A stretch of 64,000 nucleotides of DNA, from assembly GCF_000296215.2 (NCBI RefSeq), contig NZ_CP013949.1, forward strand, positions 3,837,501 to 3,901,500, written 5' to 3'. The translations under genes were made by a program, and so were the position numbers. The stretch is from Bradyrhizobium sp. CCGE-LA001 (lineage in GTDB: Bacteria > Pseudomonadota > Alphaproteobacteria > Rhizobiales > Xanthobacteraceae). The notes beneath the pieces were generated by a model, which did no database searches, was not told the DNA's origin, and worked only from the letters and a program-made list of their open reading frames with translations. Shown one piece after another: positions 39,870 through 49,629 of this stretch (the first letter of the stretch is position 1; every line of letters begins with the position of its first letter).

Positions 39870-40877
39870 TCAGGTGGTGCTATTTGCCGCCGCCCCGCGC
39901 GACGTATCCGCCTGCGCAATCAGCCGCCGCGCGATCGGCATCAGCAGATAGGGCGCGAGGTGAATCGGGAACTGCGTCAGCGCGAAATAGAGCCAGGTCG
40001 CCTGAGGCAACGCGCCCGCGGTTGCCGCCAGCATCAGGCCCAGATTGCGCTGTGACACCATCAGGCCGAGCGCGAAGGCGCGCTCGGTGCCGATGCGGCG
40101 GAACAGCAGCGTCGTGACCGCGAGCAGCACGAAGTAGACCGCAAAGGCGAGCAATGCGACGGCGATCGCGAACAGGGGAGCGGCGATGAAGTTGGTTGCG
40201 ACGTCGCCCATCACCGCGGAGGCGAACACCAGAAGGATGATGATGTTGAGGCCGTCGATCGGCTGCTTGTGGCGCTGGATCGCCGCAGTGCCGAACATGC
40301 GGCGGATGACGGTCGCGGTCAGCAGCGACGCGGCGAGGATGCCGAGCAGCTTGAGGCCGAGCGTGGCCGGCGAGATGCTGAGCATGCCGCCGAGAAACAG
40401 ACTCGCGAACAGCGAGGCCGTGAAGGGCACCAGCGCGGTCGAGGTGACCAGCGTGACCAGCACGAGCGTTGCATCGAGACCCATCAGCGCGGCAAGGGCC
40501 GGTGCAGCCATCATCGGCGAGGCCATGCCCTGGAGCATCAGCGCAAGCGCAAGGCCCGGTGAACTCGTGGTCAGCCTCGTCGCGTAGGCGGCGAGGGCGA
40601 CGATCAGCGGCACGCCGATCGTGGTCCAGGCCGTGGCGGCCGCGATCAGCCCCGGCCGGCGCAGGTGCCCGTAAAGCGCCACGAGATCGACGCGCATGAA
40701 GGAGATGCAGAGCAGAAGGAAGATCGCCTCGGTGACATAGGGGCGCAGCAACGCGCCGAGCGGCGGCACCGCGACCGCGACGAAGGCGATGGCCGCCACC
40801 GCGCGGGTGCCCTGACCGCCGAGCCATGTCAGTCCGCGTAGGGGCAGGGCGAGGGCGTTTCGAAGAACGGACGACAT
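39870..40877 (-). CDS. Bile acid:sodium symporter (BASS)-like membrane protein
   Basis: A 335-residue protein with about nine to ten membrane helices, including AIFLLLCISFMRVDLVALYG, ALMLQGMASPMMAAPALAAL, VTLVTSTALVPFTASLF and ALGLMVSQRNLGLMLAATAG. The last resembles the conserved RNxGL/N motif region of BASS transporters. Substrate is unknown (organic anions are usual). ATG 40877 lies 12 bases after the stop of the esterase gene; the two are probably one operon. Confidence 0.78.
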   Translation of the reverse strand: MSSVLRNALALPLRGLTWLGGQGTRAVAAIAFVAVAVPPLGALLRPYVTEAIFLLLCISFMRVDLVALYGHLRRPGLIAAATAWTTIGVPLIVALAAYATRLTTSSPGLALALMLQGMASPMMAAPALAALMGLDATLVLVTLVTSTALVPFTASLFASLFLGGMLSISPATLGLKLLGILAASLLTATVIRRMFGTAAIQRHKQPIDGLNIIILLVFASAVMGDVATNFIAAPLFAIAVALLAFAVYFVLLAVTTLLFRRIGTERAFALGLMVSQRNLGLMLAATAGALPQATWLYFALTQFPIHLAPYLLMPIARRLIAQADTSRGAAANSTT

Positions 40878-40888
40878 GCGGATCGCCG

Positions 40889-41836
40889 TCAGCCCAGCCC
40901 CTTCAACCACGCGCCGATCTCGCCCACGGCGACATTGGCCTGTTGCAACAGCTTGCCCATCGTGAAGAAACCGTGGAATTGGCCGGGATAGTGCTTGCTC
41001 GTCACGGGCACGCCAGCCTGCTTCAAACGCTCGGCATATTCGTTGCCTTCGTCGCGCAGCGGATCGGCGCCAGCGGTGAGCACATAGGCCGTGGGCAGCC
41101 CGACGAAGTTTGTCGCGCGCGCCGGCGAGGCGCGCCAGTCGTGGATGTCGGTGGTGCCATTGAGATAATGGTCGCGGAACCAGCGGATCACCGAATGGGT
41201 CAAGAGCACGCTGGTCTCAGGCTCGCTGTGCGAGCCGTGCGTCATGGCGAAATCAGTGGCGGGATAAATCAACAGCTGACCCGCGATCGCGGGACCGCCG
41301 GCGTCGCGCGCGGCGAGAGCCACGACCGCCGCGAGATTGCCGCCGGCGCTGTCACCGCCGATGGCAAGGCGAGCGGCATCGATGCCGAGCTCGCTTGCGT
41401 TCGCAGCGATCCATTTGGTCGCGGCGATGGCGTCCTCGGTCGCGGCGGGAAATTTGTGTTCGGGCGCGAGGCGATAATCGACCGAGATCACGATCAGCGC
41501 GCCTTCGACCGCGAGCTGGCGGCAGACGACGTCGTGGCTGTCGAGATCGCCGATCACCCAGCCGCCGCCATGGAAGAACACCAGCGCCGGCGAAAGGCCG
41601 TCGTGCTGGCGCGGCTGCCTGGGAACGTAGAGGCGGGCGGGGATCGTCCCGTGCGGCGCCGGGACGGCGAGTTCTTCGACGCGGGCGAGCTCCGGCGCCT
41701 CAGGATTGGTGGCAAAGCGCGCCTGCGCATAATAGGCGCGCGCCTCCGGCGCGGTCAGGGTCTCGTAGGCGGGGCGGCCAGCCTCCTGGAAGGCCTTGTA
41801 GACGGCGGCGGCATCGGGATCGAGCACAACGGGCAT
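40889..41836 (-). CDS. Alpha/beta hydrolase (HSL-type esterase)
   Basis: A 315-residue carboxylesterase of the hormone-sensitive lipase group. The oxyanion hole is FFHGGGWVIGDLDSHD, the nucleophile serine is in IGGDSAGGNLAAVVAL, and the acid and histidine are in TAGADPLRDEG and YPGQFHGFF. These enzymes hydrolyse short-chain esters in the cytosol. ATG 41836 is preferred over a longer form that adds a proline-rich leader. It leads an operon with the BASS-like transporter. Confidence 0.92.
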   Translation of the reverse strand: MPVVLDPDAAAVYKAFQEAGRPAYETLTAPEARAYYAQARFATNPEAPELARVEELAVPAPHGTIPARLYVPRQPRQHDGLSPALVFFHGGGWVIGDLDSHDVVCRQLAVEGALIVISVDYRLAPEHKFPAATEDAIAATKWIAANASELGIDAARLAIGGDSAGGNLAAVVALAARDAGGPAIAGQLLIYPATDFAMTHGSHSEPETSVLLTHSVIRWFRDHYLNGTTDIHDWRASPARATNFVGLPTAYVLTAGADPLRDEGNEYAERLKQAGVPVTSKHYPGQFHGFFTMGKLLQQANVAVGEIGAWLKGLG

Positions 41837-42066
41837 GAGGCGGGGATTCCGGGGTGGTTGGAACGTCGTTTGCGGGGGAGGCCCACTCGGCGCGGAGGGC
41901 ATTGGGACTATCTCATCCGGGCGCCGGTCTGGCCAGCCGGGGCCGGGCGGGGCAGGGATGCCGCCCTTCCCCCGCCGTATTCGGCGTGTTAACCGGAGGG
42001 CCTGCGAGCGGCGGTATCCTCTATAGAATGTCCAACGAGCCCGATTCGCTGTTGAAGCCGCGCGAG

Positions 42067-43053
42067 ATGTTCAAAACCTTTTCCCTGACAGGCCTTGCGG
42101 CATTGCTGGCCGCCACCGCGCTGACGGTTGCGACGCCGGCCCGGGCGCAGATCGGCACGATCTTCTCCGATCCGCCACCGCTGCGGCCGCCCGGAAACAT
42201 TCCACGCGGTCAGCCGCAGCCGCAGCAGATGCCCGAGGACGACGAAGAGGTGCCGGAGCTGCCGCCGCAGGGCCGCGTGCTGCCCTCGCGCCCCGTGCCG
42301 CCGCCTCCGGGCCGCCAAGGTAACGTGATGCCGGGGCCGGTCGAGAGCCAGCCCCTGGCGCCGCCGCCGGGCTCGAGCGTCGCGCCGCCGAACCAGCCGC
42401 CCTCCGCGGCGATCGCGCCTCCCAGCCCACAAGGTGCGCCCGGTCAGCGCCAGCCCCAGCAGAAGGGGGCGCCAGGCACGGTGCCGCAGGCGCCGGCGAG
42501 CCTGCAGCCGGGCGACGAGGTCGTGACCGAGCCGCCGGCCCAGAAAATCGTGAACAAGAAGGCGACCTTCTCAGGTCTCGACAAGATCACCGGGCGCATC
42601 ATCAATTTCGACGAGGAGATCGGCGAGACCGTCCAGTTCGGCGCGCTCAGGGTCAAGACCAACGCCTGCTATACGCGGCCGGCCACGGAGGCCGCCAACA
42701 CCGACGCGTTCGTCGAGGTCGACGAGATCACCTTGCAAGGCGAGGTGAAGCGCATCTTCTCGGGCTGGATGTATGCCGCGAGCCCCGGCTTGCACGGCGT
42801 CGAGCATCCGATCTACGACATCTGGCTCACCGACTGCAAAGAGCCGCAGCAGACCGTTGCGACCGCAGCGCCGGATCCCGCGGCCAAGCCGGCTCCGCCG
42901 CCGCCCGCGCAAAAGAAAGCCGCGCCCAAGCAGGCTACACAGCAGCGTCCGCCGCAGCCTTTGCCGCCACCGCCGCAGCAGCAACCGGCTCCGCCACCGC
43001 CGCCGCCACAGCAGCAGCCGGGCCTGTTCAATTTCCCCGGCTTCAGCCGGTAA
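42067..43053 (+). CDS. DUF2155 secreted proline-rich protein
   Basis: A 328-residue exported protein: signal peptide (MFKTFSLTGLAALLAATALTVATPARA), long Pro/Gln-rich linker, the DUF2155 domain (FSGLDKITGRIINFDEEIGE, FGALRVKTNACYTRP, GWMYAASPGLHGVEHPIYDI and LTDCK with a probable disulfide) and a Pro/Gln-rich tail ending LFNFPGFSR. ATG 42067 makes the signal peptide start correctly; ATG 42028 would add 13 residues. DUF2155 proteins are alphaproteobacterial envelope proteins of unknown role, often next to aat and NDUFA12. Confidence 0.9.
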   Translation: MFKTFSLTGLAALLAATALTVATPARAQIGTIFSDPPPLRPPGNIPRGQPQPQQMPEDDEEVPELPPQGRVLPSRPVPPPPGRQGNVMPGPVESQPLAPPPGSSVAPPNQPPSAAIAPPSPQGAPGQRQPQQKGAPGTVPQAPASLQPGDEVVTEPPAQKIVNKKATFSGLDKITGRIINFDEEIGETVQFGALRVKTNACYTRPATEAANTDAFVEVDEITLQGEVKRIFSGWMYAASPGLHGVEHPIYDIWLTDCKEPQQTVATAAPDPAAKPAPPPPAQKKAAPKQATQQRPPQPLPPPPQQQPAPPPPPPQQQPGLFNFPGFSR

Positions 43054-43062
43054 GATCAGTGA

Positions 43063-43740
43063 TCATTGTTGGGAGGCGATGATCTCGAGCGCACGCGCGC
43101 CCGGGATCGCGTCACCGGCGGAGAGCCTCAGGAAATCGCCGGGCTCGCCCGCGAGCGCCTTGTCCAGCAGAGCTGTGTAGCGCCGCGAAATCTCGACCGC
43201 GCCAAAACTCTTCAGATGCTCGGTGACGTATTGCGTGTCGAGCAGTTCGAAGCCGCCCCCAATGAGCCGCGCGACCAGATGCACCAGCGCGACCTTCGAG
43301 GCATCGCGCGCGGTGTGGAACATGCTCTCGCCGAAGAAGGCGCGCCCGAGGCTGACTCCGTAGAGCCCGCCGACGAGGTCGTCACCCTGCCAGACCTCGA
43401 CGCTGTGGCAATGGCCGAGCTCGAACAGGCCGCCATAGAGGTCGCGGATGCGCTTGTTGATCCAGGTGTCCTCGCGCCCGGCCTGCGGCATGGCGCAGCC
43501 AGCGATCGTCGCCTTGAACGCTTGGTTGACGGTGATGCGGAAGGTATCCGAGCGCACCGTGCGGGCGAGCCGCGAGGCGATGCGAAAGCCGTCCAGCGGG
43601 ATGACGCCGCGCAGCTCCGGCTCGACCCAGAACAGGGTCGGATCGTCGGCGCTCTCCGCCATCGGGAAGATGCCGCAGGCATAGGCGCGCAGCAGCACGG
43701 CCGGCGTGATTTCAGACGAAGCAGAGTCGCGCGAATTCAT
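43063..43740 (-). CDS. aat: Leucyl/phenylalanyl-tRNA-protein transferase
   Basis: A 225-residue Aat that adds Leu or Phe to proteins with N-terminal Arg or Lys, marking them for ClpAP (N-degron pathway). Marks are AYACGIFPMAE, FWVEPELRGVIPLDGF, AMPQAGREDTWI, LGHCHSVEVWQGDDLVGGLYGVSLG, FFGESMFHTARDASKVAL and ELLDTQYVTEHLKSFGA. It ends 10 bases before the DUF2155 stop, tail to tail, on the opposite strand. Confidence 0.97.
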   Translation of the reverse strand: MNSRDSASSEITPAVLLRAYACGIFPMAESADDPTLFWVEPELRGVIPLDGFRIASRLARTVRSDTFRITVNQAFKATIAGCAMPQAGREDTWINKRIRDLYGGLFELGHCHSVEVWQGDDLVGGLYGVSLGRAFFGESMFHTARDASKVALVHLVARLIGGGFELLDTQYVTEHLKSFGAVEISRRYTALLDKALAGEPGDFLRLSAGDAIPGARALEIIASQQ

Positions 43741-43800
43741 GACATGCGACCATAGCAGGATCGCGAGGCCGTTGCGATGGGTGGTGCGGCGGAGACGGCG

Positions 43801-44904
43801 TCAGCCTGCGGCCGCGTGGTTGCTCTTGCCGGGCGCCGGCGGCACGCGCTGGAACTTCAGCACGATGCGGGTTCCGCTGTGGGCGGAGTCGCGCTCGACG
43901 GAGGCGTCGAGCTTTGAGGCCATCGCCGCGACGATACGCTGGCCCATGCCGGTGGAGCGCGGATCGGCCTTGACGTTGTCGCCCACGCCGTCGTCGGTGA
44001 TCGACAGCAGGAGATCGTCGCCCCGCGAGATCAGCTCGACATGGATCGGGCCGGCGCCATCGGGATAGGCGTATTTCACCGCGTTCATCACCAGTTCGTT
44101 GACGATGATGCCGACGGCAACGGCGCGGTCCGGATCGATCTCGATCGGCTCGGCCTTCAGCGTCAGGCGCGACATCCGGTTGCCTTCCGCCGAGCGACGG
44201 AGATCCTCGAGCAGGGAGTCCAGATACTGGTTCAGGACCACGCTCTTCAGGTCCTGCGAGGTATAGAGGCGGCGGTGCACCTGCGCGACCGCAGCGACGC
44301 GCCCCATCGCATTGGTCAGCGCCGCCTTGACCTCGTCCTGCGCGGCGGAGCTCGCCTGAAGGTGCAGCAGCGAGGCGATGATCTGGAGCGAATTGCCGAC
44401 GCGGTGATTGACCTCGCGCAGCAGGAGCTCGCGCTCGGCGGCAAGCGCCGCGTAGCGGTCGCGCGAGGCGTGGATCTCGGCTTCGGCTTCCTCGCGCGCC
44501 CTCTGCAACTCCGCCTGGCGCAGCGCGCCTTCGGCGGCGACGTGGAGCAGCGGGATGAAATCGCCCTGGACGTCCTTGACCAGATAATCGGCCGCTCCGG
44601 CCTTCAGTGCGGTGACGGCGATGCTGGAATCCTGCGACGCCGTGACGAACACGACCGGCGGAGCGTCCGGGATCGCCATGATCTGCTCGAGCGTCTCCAG
44701 TCCGTCGAGGCCCGGCATGTACTGATCGAGCGCCACGACATCGATGCCGCCTTCGGCACCGGCGCGGCGGATGCGCTCGAGACCTTCCTCACCGCTCGCG
44801 GCATGGACGACCCGGTAACCGCGCCGCGTCAGGCCGCGATCGACTAGGCGCGCAAGCGCGTCGTCGTCGTCGATGTAGAGCAGTGTCGGGATGTGCTGGT
44901 TCAT
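43801..44904 (-). CDS. Response regulator fused to a HisKA_2-type histidine kinase
   Basis: A 367-residue protein: a receiver domain (LLYIDDDDALARLV, phosphoacceptor in VVALDQYMPG, KAGAADYLVKD), a linking helix (REEAEAEIHASRDRYAALAAE), a HisKA_2 phosphotransfer box LLLREVNHRVGNSLQIIAS and HATPase (IVNELVMNAVKYAYPDG, SITDDGVGDN). This receiver-kinase layout is common in alphaproteobacterial stress and blue-light signalling. It is last in a three-gene operon, overlapping its predecessor by four bases (ATGA). Confidence 0.92.
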   Translation of the reverse strand: MNQHIPTLLYIDDDDALARLVDRGLTRRGYRVVHAASGEEGLERIRRAGAEGGIDVVALDQYMPGLDGLETLEQIMAIPDAPPVVFVTASQDSSIAVTALKAGAADYLVKDVQGDFIPLLHVAAEGALRQAELQRAREEAEAEIHASRDRYAALAAERELLLREVNHRVGNSLQIIASLLHLQASSAAQDEVKAALTNAMGRVAAVAQVHRRLYTSQDLKSVVLNQYLDSLLEDLRRSAEGNRMSRLTLKAEPIEIDPDRAVAVGIIVNELVMNAVKYAYPDGAGPIHVELISRGDDLLLSITDDGVGDNVKADPRSTGMGQRIVAAMASKLDASVERDSAHSGTRIVLKFQRVPPAPGKSNHAAAG

Positions 44905-45341
44905 GTGGCGGCGGGCGGAACCTGGATGACCGAGAAGAACAGGCCGAGCTGCCGGATGGCATTGGCGAAATTCTCGTAGTTGACCGGCTTTGTGATGTAG
45001 ACGTTACAGCCGAGCTCGTAGCAGCGCTTGATCTCCTGGGAATCGTCTGTGGTGGTCAGCACCACCACGGGCGAGGCCTTCAGATATTTGTTCTCCTTGA
45101 TCTGCTTCAGGATGTCGATCCCGGTCATGTCGGGGAGGTTGAGGTCAAGCAGGATCAGGAGCGCATTGCCCTTTTGCACGAGCCCGGAGCCGTCGGCCCC
45201 GAACAGGTGCGTCATCGCATCGGTGCCGTTCTTGAAGGAGACGATCTCGTTGTTGACGCCGGACCGCCGGATGTTGCGCTCGATCAGGCGGGCATGGCCC
45301 TCGTCGTCCTCGATCATGATGATGCTGACAGGCTGGGTCAT
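44901..45341 (-). CDS. Response regulator, single receiver (Rcp1-like)
   Basis: A 146-residue receiver-only protein: VSIIMIEDDEGHARLIERNI, phosphoacceptor in LLILLDLNLPDMTGID, switch threonine in VVVLTTTDDSQEI and lysine in YITKPVNYENF. The sequence style matches Rcp1-like partners of phytochrome-type kinases. Its start overlaps the kinase stop (ATGA, 45338-45341) and its end overlaps the next gene, so the three are translationally coupled. Confidence 0.92.
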   Translation of the reverse strand: MTQPVSIIMIEDDEGHARLIERNIRRSGVNNEIVSFKNGTDAMTHLFGADGSGLVQKGNALLILLDLNLPDMTGIDILKQIKENKYLKASPVVVLTTTDDSQEIKRCYELGCNVYITKPVNYENFANAIRQLGLFFSVIQVPPAAT

Positions 45342-46864
45342 CGCTCTCTATTCCGGTTGCTCGCGTTCCAGGCGATCGGCAGCGTGATGGTGAAGGTGCT
45401 GCCTGCGTTCAGTTCCGATGATACCGACATGGTGCCGCCGAGGCGACGCACAAGTGCACGAACATGCGCAAGACCGATGCCCTGACCGGGCTTATCCTGG
45501 GTTCCCGCGCGGCGGAACAGGTCGAATATCCGCTGGTGGTCCTTCGGGTCGATGCCGCGGCCATTATCGCTGATCTCGAAGATGGCATAACCAAGCTTGG
45601 TGCGCCCGCGGATTCTGATCTCGCCGGGCACGCCGCTCTTCAAATACTTGATCGCGTTGTCGATCAGGTTGGAGAAGATCTGCTCGAGGGCGAGGCGGTC
45701 GCTCACGAGGTTCGGCAGGGGTTCGAGGTGAATCTCGGCCTGCGCCTCGGCGGCCTGGTGCGCCACCGTCGACACGATCGCCTCGATCAGCTCGGTCGTG
45801 TCGATCTTCGCCGGCTGGAATTCGCGGCGGCCCTCTCGGGTGAGGTTGAGGATGGCCGATATCAGCCGATCCATCTTGGCGATGGATGATTTGATAAAGC
45901 CGAGCGCTTCGGAGAAATCTTCCTGGAGCTGCTTGTCCGCGCCTTCGAGCGCGATCTCGCCAGGCGCTGCGGGTGCCAGCGGCGCACCGTCCGCAGGGAC
46001 GTGGGCGAGGTTGCCGATGCGGCGAAAGATATCGCCCCTGAGCTCATCGAGTTCGCTGGTGAAGCCCATGATGTTGACGAGCGGCGAGCGCAGGTCGTGG
46101 CTGACGATATAGGCAAAGCGCTGAATCTCGTCATTGGCCTCGCGCAGGTCCGCCGTGCGCTCATCGACGACGGACTCGAGGTTGGCATAGGCTTCGCGCA
46201 GGCGCGTTTCGGCCTCGTCGCGAGCGCGGGCCGAGCGCCGCACCAGCCAGATCGAGATCAGCGCCAATACCACAACGAGGCCGGAGCCGATGCCCGTCAT
46301 CGAGGCGGCAAAGGTCTGGCTGCGGTCAGCATTGGCCGTGCGGAGGCGGAATAGGCGCTCCTCCTCCTGGAGCATTGCGGTCGCGACCCTGGCGATCGCG
46401 GCGGTGGCGTCGGTGGAGGCGACCTCGCGGACCAGCGCTGTGGCCTTTTCCGGCTGACCCTTGGCGATGAAATCCATTTCCTGCGCAAACTGACCGAGCC
46501 GGGTTTCGATCGAGGCGCTTAACTTCTCGATATTTGCACGCTGCCCCGGATTGTCGCCGGACAGACGCGTCAGCCGATCAAGTGCCGGGATGATGGCCGT
46601 CACGGCCTTCTCATGATCGACCTTGAAATCCGCTCCCTGCGTCAGGAGATAGCCGCGCGCGGCGCTTTCCGCGCGGCGAACCTCGAGGAGCAGCGCGTGA
46701 ATCTGGTTTTCCACCTCGATGGTGTGAACCACCCATTTGTTGTCCTCCCGCGCCTTGTTGACGAGGTAGACGGAGCCAGCGCTGATCACGGTCAGCACCA
46801 AAAGGCCCGCTGAAAGCAGCAGGATTTGCCAGAATCTGCGCCGCCGATGGCTTTCAGCGGTCAC
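45338..46864 (-). CDS. CHASE3 sensor histidine kinase
   Basis: A 508-residue inner-membrane kinase: helix 1 (FWQILLLSAGLLVLTVISAG), a CHASE3 sensor with HALLLEVRRAESAARGYLLT, helix 2 (GLVVVLALISIWLV), HisKA with YIVSHDLRSPLVNIMGF, HATPase with NLIDNAIKYLKSG, DNGRGID and GQGIGLAHVRALV. No receiver of its own; the next two genes supply it. The start is GTG at 46864. First gene of the operon. Confidence 0.92.
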   Translation of the reverse strand: MTAESHRRRRFWQILLLSAGLLVLTVISAGSVYLVNKAREDNKWVVHTIEVENQIHALLLEVRRAESAARGYLLTQGADFKVDHEKAVTAIIPALDRLTRLSGDNPGQRANIEKLSASIETRLGQFAQEMDFIAKGQPEKATALVREVASTDATAAIARVATAMLQEEERLFRLRTANADRSQTFAASMTGIGSGLVVVLALISIWLVRRSARARDEAETRLREAYANLESVVDERTADLREANDEIQRFAYIVSHDLRSPLVNIMGFTSELDELRGDIFRRIGNLAHVPADGAPLAPAAPGEIALEGADKQLQEDFSEALGFIKSSIAKMDRLISAILNLTREGRREFQPAKIDTTELIEAIVSTVAHQAAEAQAEIHLEPLPNLVSDRLALEQIFSNLIDNAIKYLKSGVPGEIRIRGRTKLGYAIFEISDNGRGIDPKDHQRIFDLFRRAGTQDKPGQGIGLAHVRALVRRLGGTMSVSSELNAGSTFTITLPIAWNASNRNRER

Positions 46865-46968
46865 GACGAACCTGTCTACGTTCAGCGGAATTCAAAACGC
46901 CCCCTTGGAACTGGCCCCAACCGTCCAGAACGCGATTGAAGCCAAAGGGTTCCACGGAAGGCAGGAGA

Positions 46969-48327
<1,359 letters not shown>

Positions 48328-48338
48328 GGTGTCCTGTC

Positions 48339-48395
48339 GCGAATGGCGAGTGGCGAATGGCGAGTAGGGAAGGGGTGGACCATTCGCTATTCGCT
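48339..48395. repeat. Inverted repeat between accB and accC
   Basis: GCGAATGGCGAGTGGCGAATGG on the left and CCATTCGCTATTCGCT on the right form a long imperfect hairpin filling most of the 81-base gap. The inner unit GCGAATGGCGAGT is itself duplicated. Such CGAATGG/CCATTCG elements are common in this genus. Confidence 0.75.
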
Positions 48396-48408
48396 GTTCC
48401 CCATGCGC

Positions 48409-48900
48409 TTACTCAATAATCACCAGCGGCTCGCCGTACTCGACCGGCTGGCCGTCCTCGACCAGGATCTGCGTCACCGTGCCGGCGCGCGGCGACGGAA
48501 TCTGGTTCATCGTCTTCATGGCCTCGATGATCAGCAGCGTCTGGCCGACCGAGACCTTGGCTCCGACATCGATGAACGGTTTTGCGCCCGGCTCCGGCGC
48601 CCAATAGGCGGTGCCGACCATCGGCGAGGTCACGGCGCCGGGATGCTTCGACAGATCGGCCGCCGCTGCGGGCGCGGCGGGGCTTGCTGCCACCGGCAAG
48701 GCGGCGGAAGCGGCCGCCATCGGCATCGGCATGGTCGCGGCCACGCTGATGTTGCGGGCGACGCGCAGGCGCAGGCCCGCCCGTTCGATCTCGATCTCGG
48801 TGAGGCTGGTTTCATCGAGCAGCAGTGCGAGCTCGCGGACAAGCGCGGAATCCTCGCTGGAGAACTTTGCGGCTGCTTTGTCGTCTGGCTGGCGCGCCAT
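48409..48900 (-). CDS. accB: Biotin carboxyl carrier protein of acetyl-CoA carboxylase
   Basis: A 163-residue AccB. The N-terminal helix (EDSALVRELALLLDETSLTEIEIE), an Ala/Pro-rich linker and the biotinyl domain with the modified lysine in IIEAMKTMNQIPSP and the end GQPVEYGEPLVIIE are all present. ATG 48900 (MARQPDDK) is preferred to upstream in-frame codons inside aroQ. Order aroQ-accB-accC is typical for alphaproteobacteria. Confidence 0.97.
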   Translation of the reverse strand: MARQPDDKAAAKFSSEDSALVRELALLLDETSLTEIEIERAGLRLRVARNISVAATMPMPMAAASAALPVAASPAAPAAAADLSKHPGAVTSPMVGTAYWAPEPGAKPFIDVGAKVSVGQTLLIIEAMKTMNQIPSPRAGTVTQILVEDGQPVEYGEPLVIIE

Positions 48901-48935
48901 GTTGTTTGATCCGAATGTTCTGTTGGAGGGGAGCG

Positions 48936-49403
48936 TCAGGCTTTGGGCTTGATGCCGAGCTTGGCGGCAAGGCCCTGGATGGCGAGGCGGTAGCCCTCGA
49001 TGCCGAAGCCACACAAGGAGGCGAAGGCCGCGCGCGCGGTGTAGGAATGATGACGGAAGCTCTCGCGGGCGTGGATGTTGGTCACGTGGACTTCGACGGT
49101 GGGTATCTGCACCGCGAGCAGCGCATCATGGAGCGCGATCGAGGTGTGGGAATAACCGCCGGCATTGATGATGATGCCCTTCATCTTGCGCGCATGCGCC
49201 TCGTGGATGAAATCGATCAGCTCGCCTTCGCGGTTGGACTGGCGGCAGTCGGCCTTGAGGCCGAAGGTCGCCGCGCTCTCGCGGCATAGCGTCTCGACAT
49301 CGGCCAACGTCGCATGGCCATATTTCTCGGGCTCGCGCGTCCCCAGCATGTTGAGGTTCGGCCCGTTCAGGACGAGGATCGTGTCGGTTGCAGGTTCAGC
49401 CAT
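48936..49403 (-). CDS. aroQ: Type II 3-dehydroquinate dehydratase
   Basis: A 155-residue dodecameric AroQ, third step of the shikimate pathway. Marks are ILVLNGPNLNMLGTREPEKYG, the catalytic loop with the arginine and tyrosine in NMLGTREPEKYG, GIIINAGGYSHTSIALHDAL, VEVHVTNIHARESFRHHS and AFASLCGFGIEGYRLA. It precedes accB by 35 bases on the same strand, so all three genes probably share a transcript. Confidence 0.97.
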   Translation of the reverse strand: MAEPATDTILVLNGPNLNMLGTREPEKYGHATLADVETLCRESAATFGLKADCRQSNREGELIDFIHEAHARKMKGIIINAGGYSHTSIALHDALLAVQIPTVEVHVTNIHARESFRHHSYTARAAFASLCGFGIEGYRLAIQGLAAKLGIKPKA

Positions 49404-49583
49404 TCCAATCCCGGAAGAGGTGCTTCGGCGTGGCGGGTTATAGGTAACAAACCGCGTGAGGGGAAGCCTTGAAGGACCTCCCGGAGGACTTCAAGGGCCT
49501 CATCCAGTGCGCAAAAACCTGTGCGGAAGCTACGGAAATTGCTTGTTAACCAGCGCAAAGCGTGGCTGCCGGCCGAACGCAAA

Positions 49584-49607
49584 GGGGCGGGCATCGCTGC
49601 CCGCCCC
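49584..49607 (-). terminator. Terminator of the DUF1236 gene
   Basis: Perfect ten-base stem GGGGCGGGCA (49584-49593) / TGCCCGCCCC (49598-49607) with a four-base loop, 22 bases past the stop of the DUF1236 gene, and TTTGCG next on the minus strand. Confidence 0.7.
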
Positions 49608-49629
49608 ATGCGGTGCCGGTGATCCGGCC

